DNA of 64,000 nt from Brasenia schreberi (taxonomy: Eukaryota > Streptophyta > Magnoliopsida > Nymphaeales > Cabombaceae), in contig JAYKKT010000061.1 in the NCBI GenBank assembly GCA_036023115.1, positions 10,244,501 through 10,308,500 of the forward strand, read 5' to 3'. This document shows, one piece after another, positions 27,854 through 41,400 of this stretch. Position 1 is the stretch's first letter; each line of letters begins with the position of its first letter. Both the position numbers and the translations under genes were made by a program. The notes beneath the pieces are model-generated. The model did no database searches, was not told where the DNA came from, and worked only from the letters and a program-made list of their open reading frames with translations.

Positions 27854-28404
27854 AAAAATAATACATAAATATATGTGTGAGCGGAGTCAACATTGTGGAG
27901 GCTCACAAAAAATGTGGGCTGACATGGTTAGTATTGATATCTCTATTTTCCAGTGACGTAAGTGTAATTTAATTTTTTTTAAATAAATTGAAAATATATG
28001 AAGAGTAATATTATTATACTCGTCCTCGTGAAAAGCACCAATTGAGTGAGTTATGTGTGAGCAATATTCATCACTCGTACTAATATTTACAAACCTAACA
28101 GGTGGTTTTGCACTTGCTCTCCTTATGCGAGGGTCATGAGTTCGATCCTTGTGAATGGAGCAAACCAGCACGGGGAGAGTTTTACCCTCATAGTGGATCG
28201 ATCCAGCTCTAATTGGATTGGTCGCTTTCCTCTGGGCTTCCAAATGCCGTTGGTATACGATGAAACTCGTGCTGATCCAGATTCAGCACTCGGGTTGCAC
28301 CTTGTAGGTTTGAATCTGTTCTCTTCATACCCAGCCTTGACTTTAACAGGTTTAGTAACAGTGTGGATGCGGTTCGGGTCAGACCCCACACGTTGCCACC
28401 CCTA
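27571..28404. mobile_element. Possible hAT-like non-autonomous relic
   Basis: The right end read inward is TAGGGGTGGCAACGTGTGGG, a style typical of plant hAT termini. The left end, GGAGGGTTGTTCATGGGTCG, is a weak inverted match. Inside are GGGTCGGATCTGG and CCAGACCCGAACCC words, a (TA)n array at 27792-27846 and a tRNA-like B-box stretch (GAGTTCGATCC) near 28139. No target-site duplication was confirmed. Confidence 0.35.
27792..27846. repeat. (TA)n microsatellite
   Basis: About 27 TA units. Confidence 0.95.
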
Positions 28405-28885
28405 ATGAACAGGGTTTCTCATGGTTTGGCTCAGTTCAGCTCATGATGAGCTCCTTCGTGTTTGGTTTGGATCCGAGTAAGCCAAACACGAATCGAATCA
28501 GTAACCTTTTAGTGTTGAAAGTAGACATTGTGTGTTCGGTTTCGCTTGTCTCGTTATGCTTTAGTAAAGCATATACAGTTTTTATGCATGTATTAGCTAG
28601 AAATTCATGTTAACAGAATTAAGGGATATGTAATGTAATTGAATGATCAATTCTACAAGAGTATTGTATTTTTCAAAATTCACTTAATCCCAACAATTAA
28701 ATCAGTTTTCTTAATGAAAATTACACATGTTGAACCTTTTGTTTTAAAAGTCGTGTTGAACTTTCTTATAACCTTTCCAAACACATCCGTTTGATCAAAT
28801 GAGATGAATGAGTTAATTTAAAAAAGCAAAAATTACTTTTTACCTTTTGAGTTGGTGTATTTTTTTAAGATAGAGTAACATGTTA

Positions 28886-29525
28886 CAAACAACAATAAGA
28901 ACTAAGCCTTTTTCTCGTACTAGACGGAATCGGCTACATGAATTCTTTGTTTTCATAAAGCCTGATCATGTGACATGCTAGTAATTAACTCCATATACGT
29001 TAGATCATTCTTTATTATTTCTTTTTAATATTTTCCTATTCTTTTAACATTTTTATAATCGAGTTCTCCATACCTTATCAAAACTTACACTGGTTGTCCT
29101 TGTACATGTTCAAACCATCTTAAATGATTTCTCCTCATTTTATCATCTATTAGTGTCATTCCTAATTTGTTTTCAATAACCTTATTATATATACGATTTT
29201 TTCTTTTATAGCCACTCATCCATCTCAACATCTTTTGTACATGATGATTAATTGCCCAACATTTAGAATAATAAAATATAGTATATCTAATTGCTACCCT
29301 ATAATATTTACCTTTCATGATCTTTTACATATAAGACCTCATACACCTCTCTATTTTAACCAACCCGCATTAGATACATGCATAATATCTCCATCAATTT
29401 TTTTCATAACTTTGAAAAACTGAAGCTAAATATTTAAAACTTTTCGTACAAAAGATCAATGTGTCAATTTCAAATTCTATGTCATCTAAATAACCAAATG
29501 ATCAAACTTCCATTCTATATAATTT
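28886..29525 (-). mobile_element. RTE LINE 3' fragment, old
   Basis: The minus strand shows the RTE 3' end and scattered C-terminal coding ([28 protein letters not shown]) with many indels. It is one of the most diverged copies in the window. Confidence 0.82.
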
Positions 29526-31575
29526 CTATAGAACATAGTTACTTTTTGTATTGTATGAAAATGAAAAATGAACCTTTTACCATTTTTAATTGGTATACTT
29601 TTTAAAATCCGAGCCCTTCATCTACTTCTATCGAATGGTTACGTGTAGTTTGCATAAACCATCTGCTTTTCGCAGAGACATGACTGGAAGAGAGAAAAAG
29701 AGAGTAACCGGATGCAGCTAGTGGAGCTCGGTGTTAACTGTGTTCAACACAATCAAGTCAGATCTTAAAGATCCGATTGTCTGGACGCATTAACTTGAAG
29801 GTTTTTTTTTAGAAAATTACTTAAAAAGAGCAAATGCAAACAAAATAGAGGGATGTGCTAGTCGACTTTGGATAATGAATCGATACTTTCAAGAGCAAAG
29901 AAGTCATCCTCCCTGTTAATGTCTGCTGATGCACAGTGACCTTCTAAAGACAAAGAGGAACAAGGCTTTTTGAAGAGAATTCATCAAGCTCAAGTTGACC
30001 TAGACTTTTCTCACATAAAGTGGGATCACTTACATGGGCTCTAAGTCAACGTTATAATACGATAATATCGAATATCTGTAGTTGAATCGATAAGATTCAA
30101 GTATCTGTATCATTGAATTTATTTATCGTACATATCACACTATATTGTATCCATATCATATAAATATCGTATGATGTTTTTAAAATAATATATAAACAAT
30201 TTTTTTACATTTACTATAGCACACAAGTATTATCTTTATATCTACTCTTTTGTCTGCTGTGCCTTATATGTTGTGTCTACCATAGAAGGAGAAGTTAGGT
30301 TGTACACTAACAATAGGGTTTACATATGCTACAGCTAGGCTCATTAAGCTTGTTGTCCAGTAGTACCAATACCTAATGTGGACTAGATGTTTATATTATC
30401 CAAGCAAGGCCACTGTTATCCTCAAAAAAGGGTAAGAATTTCGAAAATGCAGCTCAATATATTAATATATGATTTTTTTAACCAAAAAAAGTTTAAAATA
30501 ATATGTTTAAAATAATATATTTAATTAAAGAAAACAGATCTTATAATGTAAGATACGATTATCATGTATCGGTACCTCTTCCGATACAGGACCCAATATA
30601 ATATTTACAACTTTGCTCTAAGTTGGCCGATGAGCTAGATCTTATGACTGATTCAACCAGGAAAATGTTTTTCTAGTAATTAATTAATTATTAAGAAATT
30701 CAAAATCCGCCATTTTCAAGTGCCAAGGGAAATAAAAGGGAAAAAAAATATGAGCAACGATAATGACTCTCTCTCGTAGGGTGTGCCTAATCCAGCTTGC
30801 TGCTTGCCTATAAAACAAAAAGTGAACAGAATTTTAAATTTAGATGTTCATTGTACAAGTATGGTACTCTCATTATGATTCGCAACAGAAGATCATGAAA
30901 GTATACAAGATAAAATGGCTGGCTCAATCTGAGTTAGACTGACGAAAATAAAATTACAAAACCAATTCGATATCAAGTGGATATGGACCCTTGATTCCTG
31001 AGCATCAAATAATTTCTCTTAACAATTGTGAAATAACCCAAGAAAACTAATTTTGATTAGTTATAAAAATCTTTATCTTCAAATCTCAAATAGACCTCGA
31101 TCGATCATTTAACTCTCTCTCGTAATATATTATATGTCTCCAGAGAATAAATTGAGAAGCCTATAGTATGTCTTGCTTCATGGGTCAGACGTTATGTCTT
31201 GCTTCATCTAATTAATAGTAACACAAGCCTATAGTCACAAAACGGACATAAAATGTTAGGTAGGTTTTTAAAACCAAAGCATAAGCAAACATCTGTTGAC
31301 AGTTATCTTGCTTCTAAAGTATGAGATTTGAGTGTGGGATGTCAGTGTGTAAGAGAGAGTGAGAGAGTTAAATTGATGAACCTCTCCCAAGTGTACACTG
31401 TAATTCAAGAGTCCGTCGAAATATCTTCTCTGCTCAAGGTCAATATCTCGAACGGGCCACAGTGGATGACATAATCACTTTCACATTCAACTGAGGTACG
31501 TAACTTTCACAATGACCATTTTCCTATGAAACATGAATATTGTTTTTGTTATGATTGTGTCATGAACATTCAACT

Positions 31576-32010
31576 GAGGTATGTTTTATGGTTATGAGTG
31601 TTGGACAGTTAATCATTGATATATACAAAAGATATCCATAACAGAAATGAAAATGTTGAGATGAATGAGTAGTCACATAAGGAAAGACCACATGCATAAT
31701 GAGGTTATGGTTATTAGAAATAAATTGAGAGTGACACCAATAGTGGATAAAATGAGAAGAAACCGTTTTAAGATAGTTTGGACATTTAGAAAGATGAGCA
31801 AAAGAAGCTTCAATAAAAAGGTATAAAAATTAGATTGTAAAAATGTTTAAAAGAGTAAGAGGAAGACCACAAAAGCATTGGAAAGAAACAATAAAGAATG
31901 ACCTAAATTGAGTTAACTGCGAGTATGGCACACGATAGAGGTCTGTGGAAACAAAGAGTCCATGTAGCTGCCGACCCATCTAGTATGCAAAAAGGCTTAG
32001 TTGTTGTTGT
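31576..32010 (+). mobile_element. RTE LINE 3' fragment, old
   Basis: It begins in the TGTTTTATGGTTATGAGTG segment and runs to TCTAGTATGC...GGCTTAGTTG with a (TTG)n tail. The coding potential is lost. Confidence 0.87.
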
Positions 32011-32402
32011 ACTGCTAATACTATATTTCACTTGCGTTGAATGAGTTTGTTCATATGTAGACACTCAAATTTCACAAGAAAAAATGCATTCTCACGTAAC
32101 ACATAAAATAGAACATGACATTGCTTTTTTCAAATTAAATGCTAATATGACACAAGATCGAGAATGGAAACTAAGAACCCATGTAGTTTCAGTTTTGCTC
32201 ATCTACCATACAAAGTAGGTAACGTTTTGACATCAAAGAGTAGGCCAAATTATGTTGTTCACCAAGAAGCACAACAATGAGAATTCAGTAATTCATGCTT
32301 TTATAAACAAAAGGATTTATCGATTTTAGTTCTAAACTTCAAAGGAGACAAATCACCTTATTCATTGGGACTCCTCAATGTCCTGATCTTCCAATTGACT
32401 GA

Positions 32403-35400
32403 TTAAGCAAATATTGCAACTTCAGAATAACCATCTTCTGTAGCACAAGCTCTAAACATACCCGTAGTGTTGAACGCCATTGTCACTTCACCAGAAGCTG
32501 ATACAGCAACAAGTCCTGCATCACCTTTTGGAACGTTTTTCTCGACAACATAAGCTGCTGCATCTTTGAGAGATAGACCTTTATATTCCATAAGTGCTGC
32601 CACATCTCGAGCTACGGTAGCTCGGATGATGGACTCTCCCTTACCGGTAGCAGATACTGCACAGAGACTGTTGGCATAATTGCCAGCTCCCATCACAGGG
32701 GTGTCACCGATTCTTCCTACCATCTTGTTCACTAACCCACCTGTTGATGTTCCTGCTGCTAGATTTCCATGGCTGTCAACTGCCACACATCCGACCGTTC
32801 CAAGTTGGCTATCTCCATCGGCAGCTGCTGGCTGGATGGATTTGTCAACATGTGTGTGGTAGTCTCTCTGCCAGAATCAGGAATTTTGTCAAAGGTAAAA
32901 GAAAACAACATAATAGTACATTAGTATGTAAAGAGTAGATTACAATGCTCAGGGGTGAACACAAAAATCTGGGTTTTCGGCTGCTTAGCATTCTACTGTA
33001 TAACCGGATTGTTCTTGAATCATGAACCTTCAAACCCTGGATGTCTGTTGAAATTATAGAAAATTCCCAGGGACATGCAAATCTATGGCTTGCAAGAAAA
33101 CGGATTATAATTAGGGAAAAGCGTACTAAAACAAAATATTGGTTTGTCCAACATTCTCACGCCTCACCCAGCTAGAGCCTTGAAATAATCACGAGTGACA
33201 TATAGTGTTCTCAAGAATCGTGAACCAGATGAAACACAGTAGTACACCCTTGATTTACATCAAATGCAAAAATTAGCCATTGGGTTGTGCTCAATATCAT
33301 TCAGCTGTTAGGTGTCATAATTTAGAAATTTCCATAATTTTACGGATGTTCATCATATCCTAAAACTCAAATTTGATGATAGCAACTTCATAAACCTCCC
33401 AAAATACTGAAAAAAGAATGTTAAAACGCATCTTCACAACTGGATCTAGCATTTCAAGGTTAGATCTAAAGAAAAAAGAATCCCTACCACCATAAGCTAT
33501 CATGGTCTTCGTGACCTCTCTCTCTCTCTATGTGTGTGTGTGTGCGCGTGCGTGCACACACATGTGCATATGTATTTATGTATGTACGTATTGCATAGTC
33601 ATACACACAAAGAACACATACGCCAACTGTACATGCTTTGTATTAATTAATCACCTCAATAACCAAGCACCATAGCACATGAGGTTGACATTAAGCTTCA
33701 GCTCTTTGCCTGAGCCCAATGTTAATAGCGTTGAGGTATCGCAAGGTGCATGTGATTCCTATAGCATATATTGTTGAAAAATATGAGTTTAGATTCAGTT
33801 TTAGTACATATAATGTCTTAGGACAGTAAAATTGATGTTTAGAGTATTATTGTAATTGTCCGAAGTCGTAAGGGCATTTTGGTAATTTTTATACTAGGGG
33901 TATTTTGGTCATTTTATGTTTTACAGCTCCTTATATAAGAGCTGATAAGTTGTAATTAGGGTTAAGTTGCTGAGATTAAGAAAGAGAGAGAAAGAGGGGG
34001 GGGCGGCCTCCATTGGAGGTTCGCCCCCTCCTCCAATCTCCATTTTTCTTCTTTATCTTATGTTGATATTTTGTATTATTCGTTGCGCAACTACGTTTTC
34101 AACATGGTATCAGAGCCTATATGGCATTTATCTCGATGATGTTGGAAGAAGAAAATCAATAGATCAAGTCTTTTTATGCGTGAAGAAGGATTCAAAGTTT
34201 CTGTGGAAGAAGATCATATTTGAGGCATTTGTGACTGGTAGTGATTGCCTGACTTGGAATCGTGGCATATAAAGAAAACAGATTGGCGTCGACAACAGGG
34301 TTGTGATTGATTTATATTGTGATTGTCACATTTTGTTTGTGTCTGATTCAAAGGAGGGCAGCATAGAAGCAGCCAACTGTCATAGAGAACGTCTGATAAG
34401 AAGCACTGGCAGCAGCAACCTCTGTTCTTTAGCGTGATGGTTCATATACAACAAAGAATTACCTTCAAATTGTTATGTTTTCTGATAACGAAGAACTCAA
34501 AGCTGAGTGGGCTACAGCCAAAAAAAAGAAGGAATAAACTGAAACTAGTTTCATTTATAAAAAAGAAGACAGGCTATCTTATCAGCCCAAAGGCGATGTT
34601 CGATATTCAGGTGAAGCGCATACATGAGTATAAGTGACAATTGTTGAACATCTTGGGCACAGTGTATCATTACAAAAAGATGAAGGAGATGAGTCCTGAA
34701 TAAAGAAAATCAGAGTTTACTCCAAGGGTTTGCATAATAGGAGGAAAGGATTTTGCCATATATATGCAAGCCAAGAGAATTTTAAAACTCATCAACGATG
34801 TTGGGGCTGTTATAAATTGTGACCCTGACATTGGCGATCTACTGAAGGATATTTTACATCTCATCTTGCTCGTGCAGATATTAAATTACAGAAAGATGTG
34901 ATTTCATCTCAAAGTTTATTATTTGTTTTTTGAAAAGAGTCCATCAGGAAAGGAAGAAGAAGATAACGAAAAAGGAAGACTATTGGTTATAAGTAAATGA
35001 GTCATCATTTCTGAAAGCGGTTATGCAAAATTCTAGAAAGTAAGAACAGTTTCTTTTAGAAAAGGAAATTCTATTTCTTTTTGAATTCCAAATGCTGGAA
35101 GTTACAATTACTTTTCCTGATTTTATGGAAAGAAAACCCGAAAGGTAGGATATGGAAAGTACTTGCCTGATTTTGTGAGAAAGTAGTTATGGAAACTTCC
35201 ATTTTTTGATTGGATGAAGTCTTATCCCCATTTTTTTTTGAAAAAGAAGAATGGTAACTGCTATCTAACGAAGTAACGAAGACGATCTCAGGAACTCTCT
35301 AGGTTATGTTAATCATGCAGAAGAAATGAACATGTGAAAATTATTGCCGCACTTGCTTTCAGAGTAGTTATGATGGGCTCAATCCATGGGTTTCAGGGGA

Positions 35401-38400
35401 TTGGACAAGGTTACCTCAACTTGGTCACTGTTCCTTCAGTTGATTATGGTCTAGGAGTTAGGAAAAACAAATTCTTGGTAGTTCCACAGATAGTTTGGGG
35501 CTTGAACAATCAAAAGATTGCCTTTGCTAGAGCGTGTTTGACTGCCAAGTTTTTTGAATCGGACGCTGCTTATTTCAAGCTTAAGTGCTTCATTGTTCTA
35601 TAAAGAAATTGATTGTTTGGAGCCAATTGACTTTGATAAGGTATTCTCTTTTGATAAATTTAATTCCCTTTGTGATGGATTTGTGCAATTGGGACGGTTC
35701 TCAAGTCTTTCAAATCAAAGTACACCATTTATTCTCAAAAAAGGAGAAGGAAGAAAATGGACTGCAGACCGAGATTTAGCTCAGTTGAAACAGCATAAGG
35801 ATAACCCAATTGATGAGAATGAGATCATACTGATTGTTGGTAAAAATCCTTTCCTATGGCATAATCATTGGCCTGTTAAAGATTATGTAAGAGTGTTTGA
35901 ATGCCTGGTGTTAGTTGATGAAATTTCATCAGAAGCCAGGAAAGTAATGTCCAAACTTAGAAATGTCGGAAGCAGTATCGCTAAAGATGTTTTTCAACAT
36001 TTTCAAGTCTAGTTGTGCTTGAGAGAACACAGAGACAAATCAAGTCGGGCATGACAAGTTTGTGTGTGATAGAAACCGTTGGTTTAAGTGGTGCCTCATA
36101 TGCATATAACATATTTAGTTAATATGGAGGACCATGCAAGTGGGTGACAAATATGTCTGAAAAGCATGTTAACGATGATTATTTGTAGTAATTGAAGTTG
36201 TAGAAATTTACAGCTATAAAAGCGGCTGGAAAAGACAGCCATAAAGGCTGAATTGAAGAGTTGTTATAGCCTAGAAGCTGGTGAAAATTATCACAGCCAT
36301 GAAGCTGCTGAAGATATTGCAACCGTGAAGGTTGCTGAAAAAGTGTTGCAGCAAGCAAGGCTGCTTGAAAATGGACAGCCAAGGGGCTGAAAAAAAATCA
36401 GAAAAATAAGAAAATCAGTCATTTTCACTACATATGCATGAAAAATTAAATCATTGAAGAGGACAGAAGAATTTGTTGATATAAAATGTGGCAGTATTAC
36501 CAAGAATCATGAAAGTTAAGAACTTGGGTTGTTGAAGTAAATAGCTAGGAGGGCTGTAAAAGTGGTTGCAGTCACCATGTGAAGGGGCATAGACCGTATA
36601 AGCATATGTCTGTATTCTGCTATTTGAGTGGTTGAGAGAGGGCACCCAACCAACACACTGGCTGCAGCCACCATGTGAAGGGGCGTAGAAAAAGCCGTGT
36701 GAAGTGTGTATGGTGGAGTAGTACCTCCTATCACAAAAGATCAGCTTTCTCAAGAGCAGAAGAAACATGATTTTTAAGTGTAGCTGTCAAATCACTTTAT
36801 AGAGAAGAAGAAAGAGAGGGGGAGCAATCGACACCCATAGAAGGGTCGGGTGTTACCCATGTGTTCTTAATTGTTCAAGTTGTTTTACAGAAAACTCGAA
36901 GAAATTACTAGTGCACGTGTGATGAAGAAAGTCATGAGATGATCAATCAGGAAGGCTGAGTTGATGTTGCAGCCATAGATGCTGCTTGAGATGATCAGAT
37001 AGGATGGTTGAGTTGATGTTGCCGTCAGAGATGTTGTTTGAGATGATTAGATAGGAAGGCTAAGTTTATATTGCAGTCAGAAATGCTGCTTGAGATGATC
37101 AGCCAGGATGACTGAGTTGATGTTGCAGCCAGATATGCTGCTTGAGATAATTAGTCAAGAAGGCTAAGTTTATATTGCAGCGGGAGATGCTGCTTGAGAT
37201 GATTAGCCAAGAAGGCTAAGTTTATATTGCAGCCAGAGATGCTGCTTGATATGATCAGCCAGGAAGGTTGAGTTAAGATATTACAGCCAACGAAGCTGTT
37301 GAAAATTAAACCAGTGATGAAGACAGATGAAGAATGTTGCAGACAGATGAAGATTTTTGACAAGTTTGGAGTTCGAAATATCTCACTCCCAACTTGAGGG
37401 GGGTGTTAAAAAATATGAGTTTAGAGTCAGTTTTAGTACATATAATGTCTTAGGACAGTAAAATTGATGTTTAGAGTATTATTGTAATTATCCGAAGTCG
37501 TAAGGGTATTTTGGTAATTTTTTGTACTAGGGGTATTTTGGTCATTTTATGTTTTACAGCTCCTTATATAAGGGCTGATAAGTTGTAATTAGGCTTAAGT
37601 TACTGAGATTAAGAAAGAGAGAGAAAGAGGGGGGGGGGGGGGCAACCTCCATTGGAGGTCCGCCCCCTCCTCCGATCTCCATTTTTCCTCTTTATCTTAT
37701 GTTGATATTTTGTATTATTCGCTGCACAACCATGTTTTCAACATATATATCATATTCGAGATCATGAGATGATAACACTATTTAGAGATCAAAAGACAAT
37801 AATTGAGGTGAAGATGAATAAAGGCAAAAAGAAGATACAAGAAGAGAGACGAGGGATGTACAAGAATGAGGCAAAAAAGATAAGAAAATGATCAACATGA
37901 AGATGAAGAAGAGAAATAAGCAGAAGAAAGAAGGGGAGAAAAATAATAAAAAGAGGATCGGATAAGAAAAATCATAAAAGGGAAAGAATAAGAAAGGAAA
38001 CAAAGAACTCTTCACGATACGAGTCTATAATTTTCACAACTTCAGCCTCAAACCCCATTACACCTTGAGCTCAAACTTTACTTAGCAAAGAAGCACAAGG
38101 CTGTAAGTATGATTCCACCACTTGGTGAACAATTTACACGTTGAGCTTTGCAGTACTAACTGGTCAAAGCAAGAAAAGCTGGGACTGGGAAAGGCTTTAT
38201 TAACTTATTGGTGATCGGTCCTAAGTACAACTCAAGATTATATTCATCAATTATAAGTACCACTTCAGTGAAAAACAGTGAGGATACGAAGCAACTTAAT
38301 TGTTTGAGAAGTGCTTCTGGCTTGTGACGAGTTTGGATGGGATATTGCAGGAGAGAAAAATAAAGATTGGTAACTACTAACAAAGCTTTAGACAGATGAT

Positions 38401-41400
38401 AGGCCTGCAGGTGGTCTATTCTACTTCTATTTCATCAATGTTTCAGATGTCATAGTTTTAACTCCTCGATCTGAAATGTTGGTGAGATGGTGGTTGGTAA
38501 TTGGTACATTTCTTTCTGAAGAAATTTCAAAAACATCTGAGCTCAATGAATGGATTTTAAGCTCTTAGTCATGCTCAAGATTAAACAAGCAATAGACAAA
38601 CAAAAGGTTGCTAACATCTCTAACCACTCACGGTCTTTCATCCTTGATTCTGATAGCATAAGACATTTCCATAATCCCTATTCAGGATTTAGACATCCTT
38701 TGAGGCTTTTGCTGATGTACACGTACATTCTTCTCCTCACTGGGATTTCAAGCTCTGAATAAAGTGCCACTACCCGCTAGACACTGTACTCTTGTTACAG
38801 ATGGATGATCCTATTAGCATTTTGGTCGTGTGATTTCCCATGGTATGTCCTGGAATTATGACCGATCTGATATTCAAAGTTAGCAGGTGCACTTTCAAGG
38901 GGTTCAGTTGCGGTTCAATTACTTTTAGGTGAAACAAGGAACCAAATTTGTTTAAATGCCAAATACTCTGAACTTGATAGGGAACTTTTCAAAGGAAGAA
39001 AAATCATGTTCCAAGAGAGTTGTCTTTGCAGCTGCTGTCACAAGATATGTATATCATGTTCAAGAAATACATATAAATACATTGACAATACAACAGAAAT
39101 ATTACAGAAAAGATGGAGGTGCAGTCGGCTGTCTCGATGCTGCCGCCGCCCTATTCACTTTCTTCCTGTCTCTCTCAAAAACTCTAACTGCTGATAGGAT
39201 TTCACCCCTTTAAATATCATCATTACAAAATCTAATTTACTTAAGTGCCATTAATGAGACTTATTTAAAGCTACCTTTAAAAACGTACTTAAGATATATA
39301 TAAAACAGAAAATTAAAGCATAAGCTGGATTATTTCTGCAGGTGGTCCATGATCATATTCTGCTGCAGTTGATTTTTCCATGAGTTCCAACATATCCAAT
39401 GCACTTTGTGTATTAAGGCAAGATGGCTGGATCTATGGTTCTTTTGATTATCAAATGGTTATATAGATAGTTGGAGTATTTTGTTACTTCCATCATGAGA
39501 AATCATAAACTTGGTGCTGGCAAATATGGACCTTTGATTCTGATGAACTATTATGATAAAGAATTACTAAACTAAAAAAGAAGGTACAGGAAAGGTACAA
39601 TGGCATTGATAAGGCAATAACCGCAGAAAGGAGACAACCAACATCACTTTCAGAAAGCAGCCGAATAAGTTGCCATAAATGATGTGTGAAATCAAGAAAT
39701 ACAAAAACTAGCAAGCCATGTATCATGCTCCTAATGCTTTTCTTTTTTATGGAGAACCTTATCCATGGGGAAAATGTCAGAACATCTCATTGTTTACAGT
39801 TCTAAGTTTAAACCTGTAAGGTGCCAATGAACTTATAGCCTTTTCAAAATACTTCCAAATCCAAATACCTAATAGACAATTTCTTTGAATCGAAATGTTG
39901 AATTACCAAGATTCCATGATTTTGGGGCAAGTGCTAGCAAATAGGAGTCACAGTCCCGAGCAAGCAAAAGGTTCATTCTGTCAAGTTGTAAAAGGCTAAT
40001 AATCATCCTTCGATTACTAAGGGCTTTCAATAGTCAACCTTTAAAAGGGTTCGCTTGGATGAAAGCACAGATACAGAAAATTGGGTCTCTCAGAATGTTT
40101 TTTAAATTGCTCGGACAACCATAAAACAAAAGAAAAAGTTCTAACTGTTTGCATCTGTCACAACCCGGACCACAGGCTGCACTAAACGGTCAACTCCCCT
40201 TTGACTCATCCGACATGGCTCACGACCTGGAATGTGAGGAGAAAGAAAAATCAAACTATAAACTACCAATCGAGTCCTATATATCACAGCAGAAGTTAAG
40301 TCATGTCTTCAAAGCGCTTCAATCGCCTTGACACCTCTGTTAACTAAGTCCTGTAATATTTAATAAAAAATATGTGGATGTGATCTCTCTATGGCTGTAG
40401 AATATTAAAAACATGCATTTTTCAAACTATATATCACGATAAGAAATTTATATCCTAATTTCAAATAAAAAACATCATTTCAAATATGCATGCAAGAATA
40501 ATGCAAATTTAGTTTCGATCTTAAGACCTCTAACATGTCCAACCACAACAACACTATAGGAGGCCTTAGAATCCTCCTCCTGTCCAGCCATGTGGCCTCT
40601 GACAATACCTTCAGTGCATCAAACTAAGGACCTTGACGGCCGAATCATTGGCTTATCAAGTACAGCCCCTTGAGTTTACAGGGTAAAGTATTTGAATACT
40701 ACACTAGTAGAGTCATATATTCACTTAATTAATCCCATCAATATCTACATACATCAATCTAGAGCCACCTCCCAGGCTTCATATCTTCACATCCATATCA
40801 TGTGTCCAATTACTATGTCAAAATTCGAGTATCAAATCTGTTTTACTTTAAATAAAGTCATTACTCTCGTTGACTAGTTTCACGTGTTTCCAGCCTAGGC
40901 ATATCATACAACATGACATGAGTTGCTCAATACAACTACAAATAAAAGTAGCATACAACTGAACACATCTATGAGTTAGCGCTACCCAATAATTCAATAT
41001 GACCATCTATGATCTAACAACATTCCATACTGCCATGGAAGGTATATCCATACCCGATAATGTTTTACTCACCTATAATGGCAATCAACGAGCTTACACT
41101 AATGGATATGACGTCTCTATGAGAGCCGAGGAACGATCCACATTGCCTCCTGCCTCTACTCCTTTCCCCTTAATCATTTGGTTGTCATTCGTTGATTTAA
41201 AAATTGAAATCCAAACAGAAAATTCTTACCTCATGGAGTGCCAGCCCACCCTAAGTGAATCAATACTGCTTTTCACATTCAACATCAATTCTAAGAGATG
41301 AATTTTTGGCGGTCACAAGCAGAGACACCTTTCCTTCAGAAACACCATTATCCACCATATACATTTGGATAAAGAAGCATAAAGGAGTTCAAATCTTTAT

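Larger units (their letters stand above)
28405..32402. other. Intergenic, repeat relics only
   Basis: This stretch is AT-rich. Apart from the RTE fragments at 28886-29525 and 31576-32010 and a possible RTE scrap at 32120-32200 (ACACAAGATCGAGAATGGAAAC), I recognise no gene. Around 30060-30600 there are scattered GATACGAT/ATCGTATC words as in old DNA-transposon relics. Confidence 0.45.
33772..37743 (+). mobile_element. Non-autonomous LTR retrotransposon, copy 1, with captured host mRNA pieces
   Basis: The 5' LTR is 33772-34104 and the 3' LTR is 37404-37743; both start TGTTGA/TGTTAA and end TTTTCAACA. The target duplication is TATAT (33767-33771, 37744-37748). A primer site complementary to initiator-Met tRNA (TGGTATCAGAGCC, 34105-34117) follows the 5' LTR, and a purine tract (GAGGGGGG) precedes the 3' LTR. 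Inside I see no gag, protease, integrase or reverse transcriptase. The order is: unknown leader, phosphorylase fragment, shared block 34925-35275, O-fucosyltransferase-like fragment, mini-hairpin array, shared block 36455-36925, 52-bp repeat array. The shared blocks recur in copy 2. It sits in ASPGA1 intron 3, antisense to that gene. The LTRs differ by scattered, mostly transition changes, so it is not brand new. Confidence 0.93.

Noticed and set aside
31482..31581. Repeated ACATTCAACTGAGGTA as a target-site duplication of the LINE fragment at 31576
   Set aside because: Both copies lie on the 5' side of the fragment and no matching copy follows its 3' tail.
36451..36768. 105-codon minus-strand ORF with a partner repeated at 51482-51697
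   Set aside because: Its recurrence only reflects the shared internal block of the two LTR elements; reading is antisense to the element and no motif is seen.
36936..37299. CRISPR-like array (regular 52-bp period)
   Set aside because: The whole unit repeats, with no unique spacers; this is plant DNA inside a retrotransposon and no Cas gene is present.
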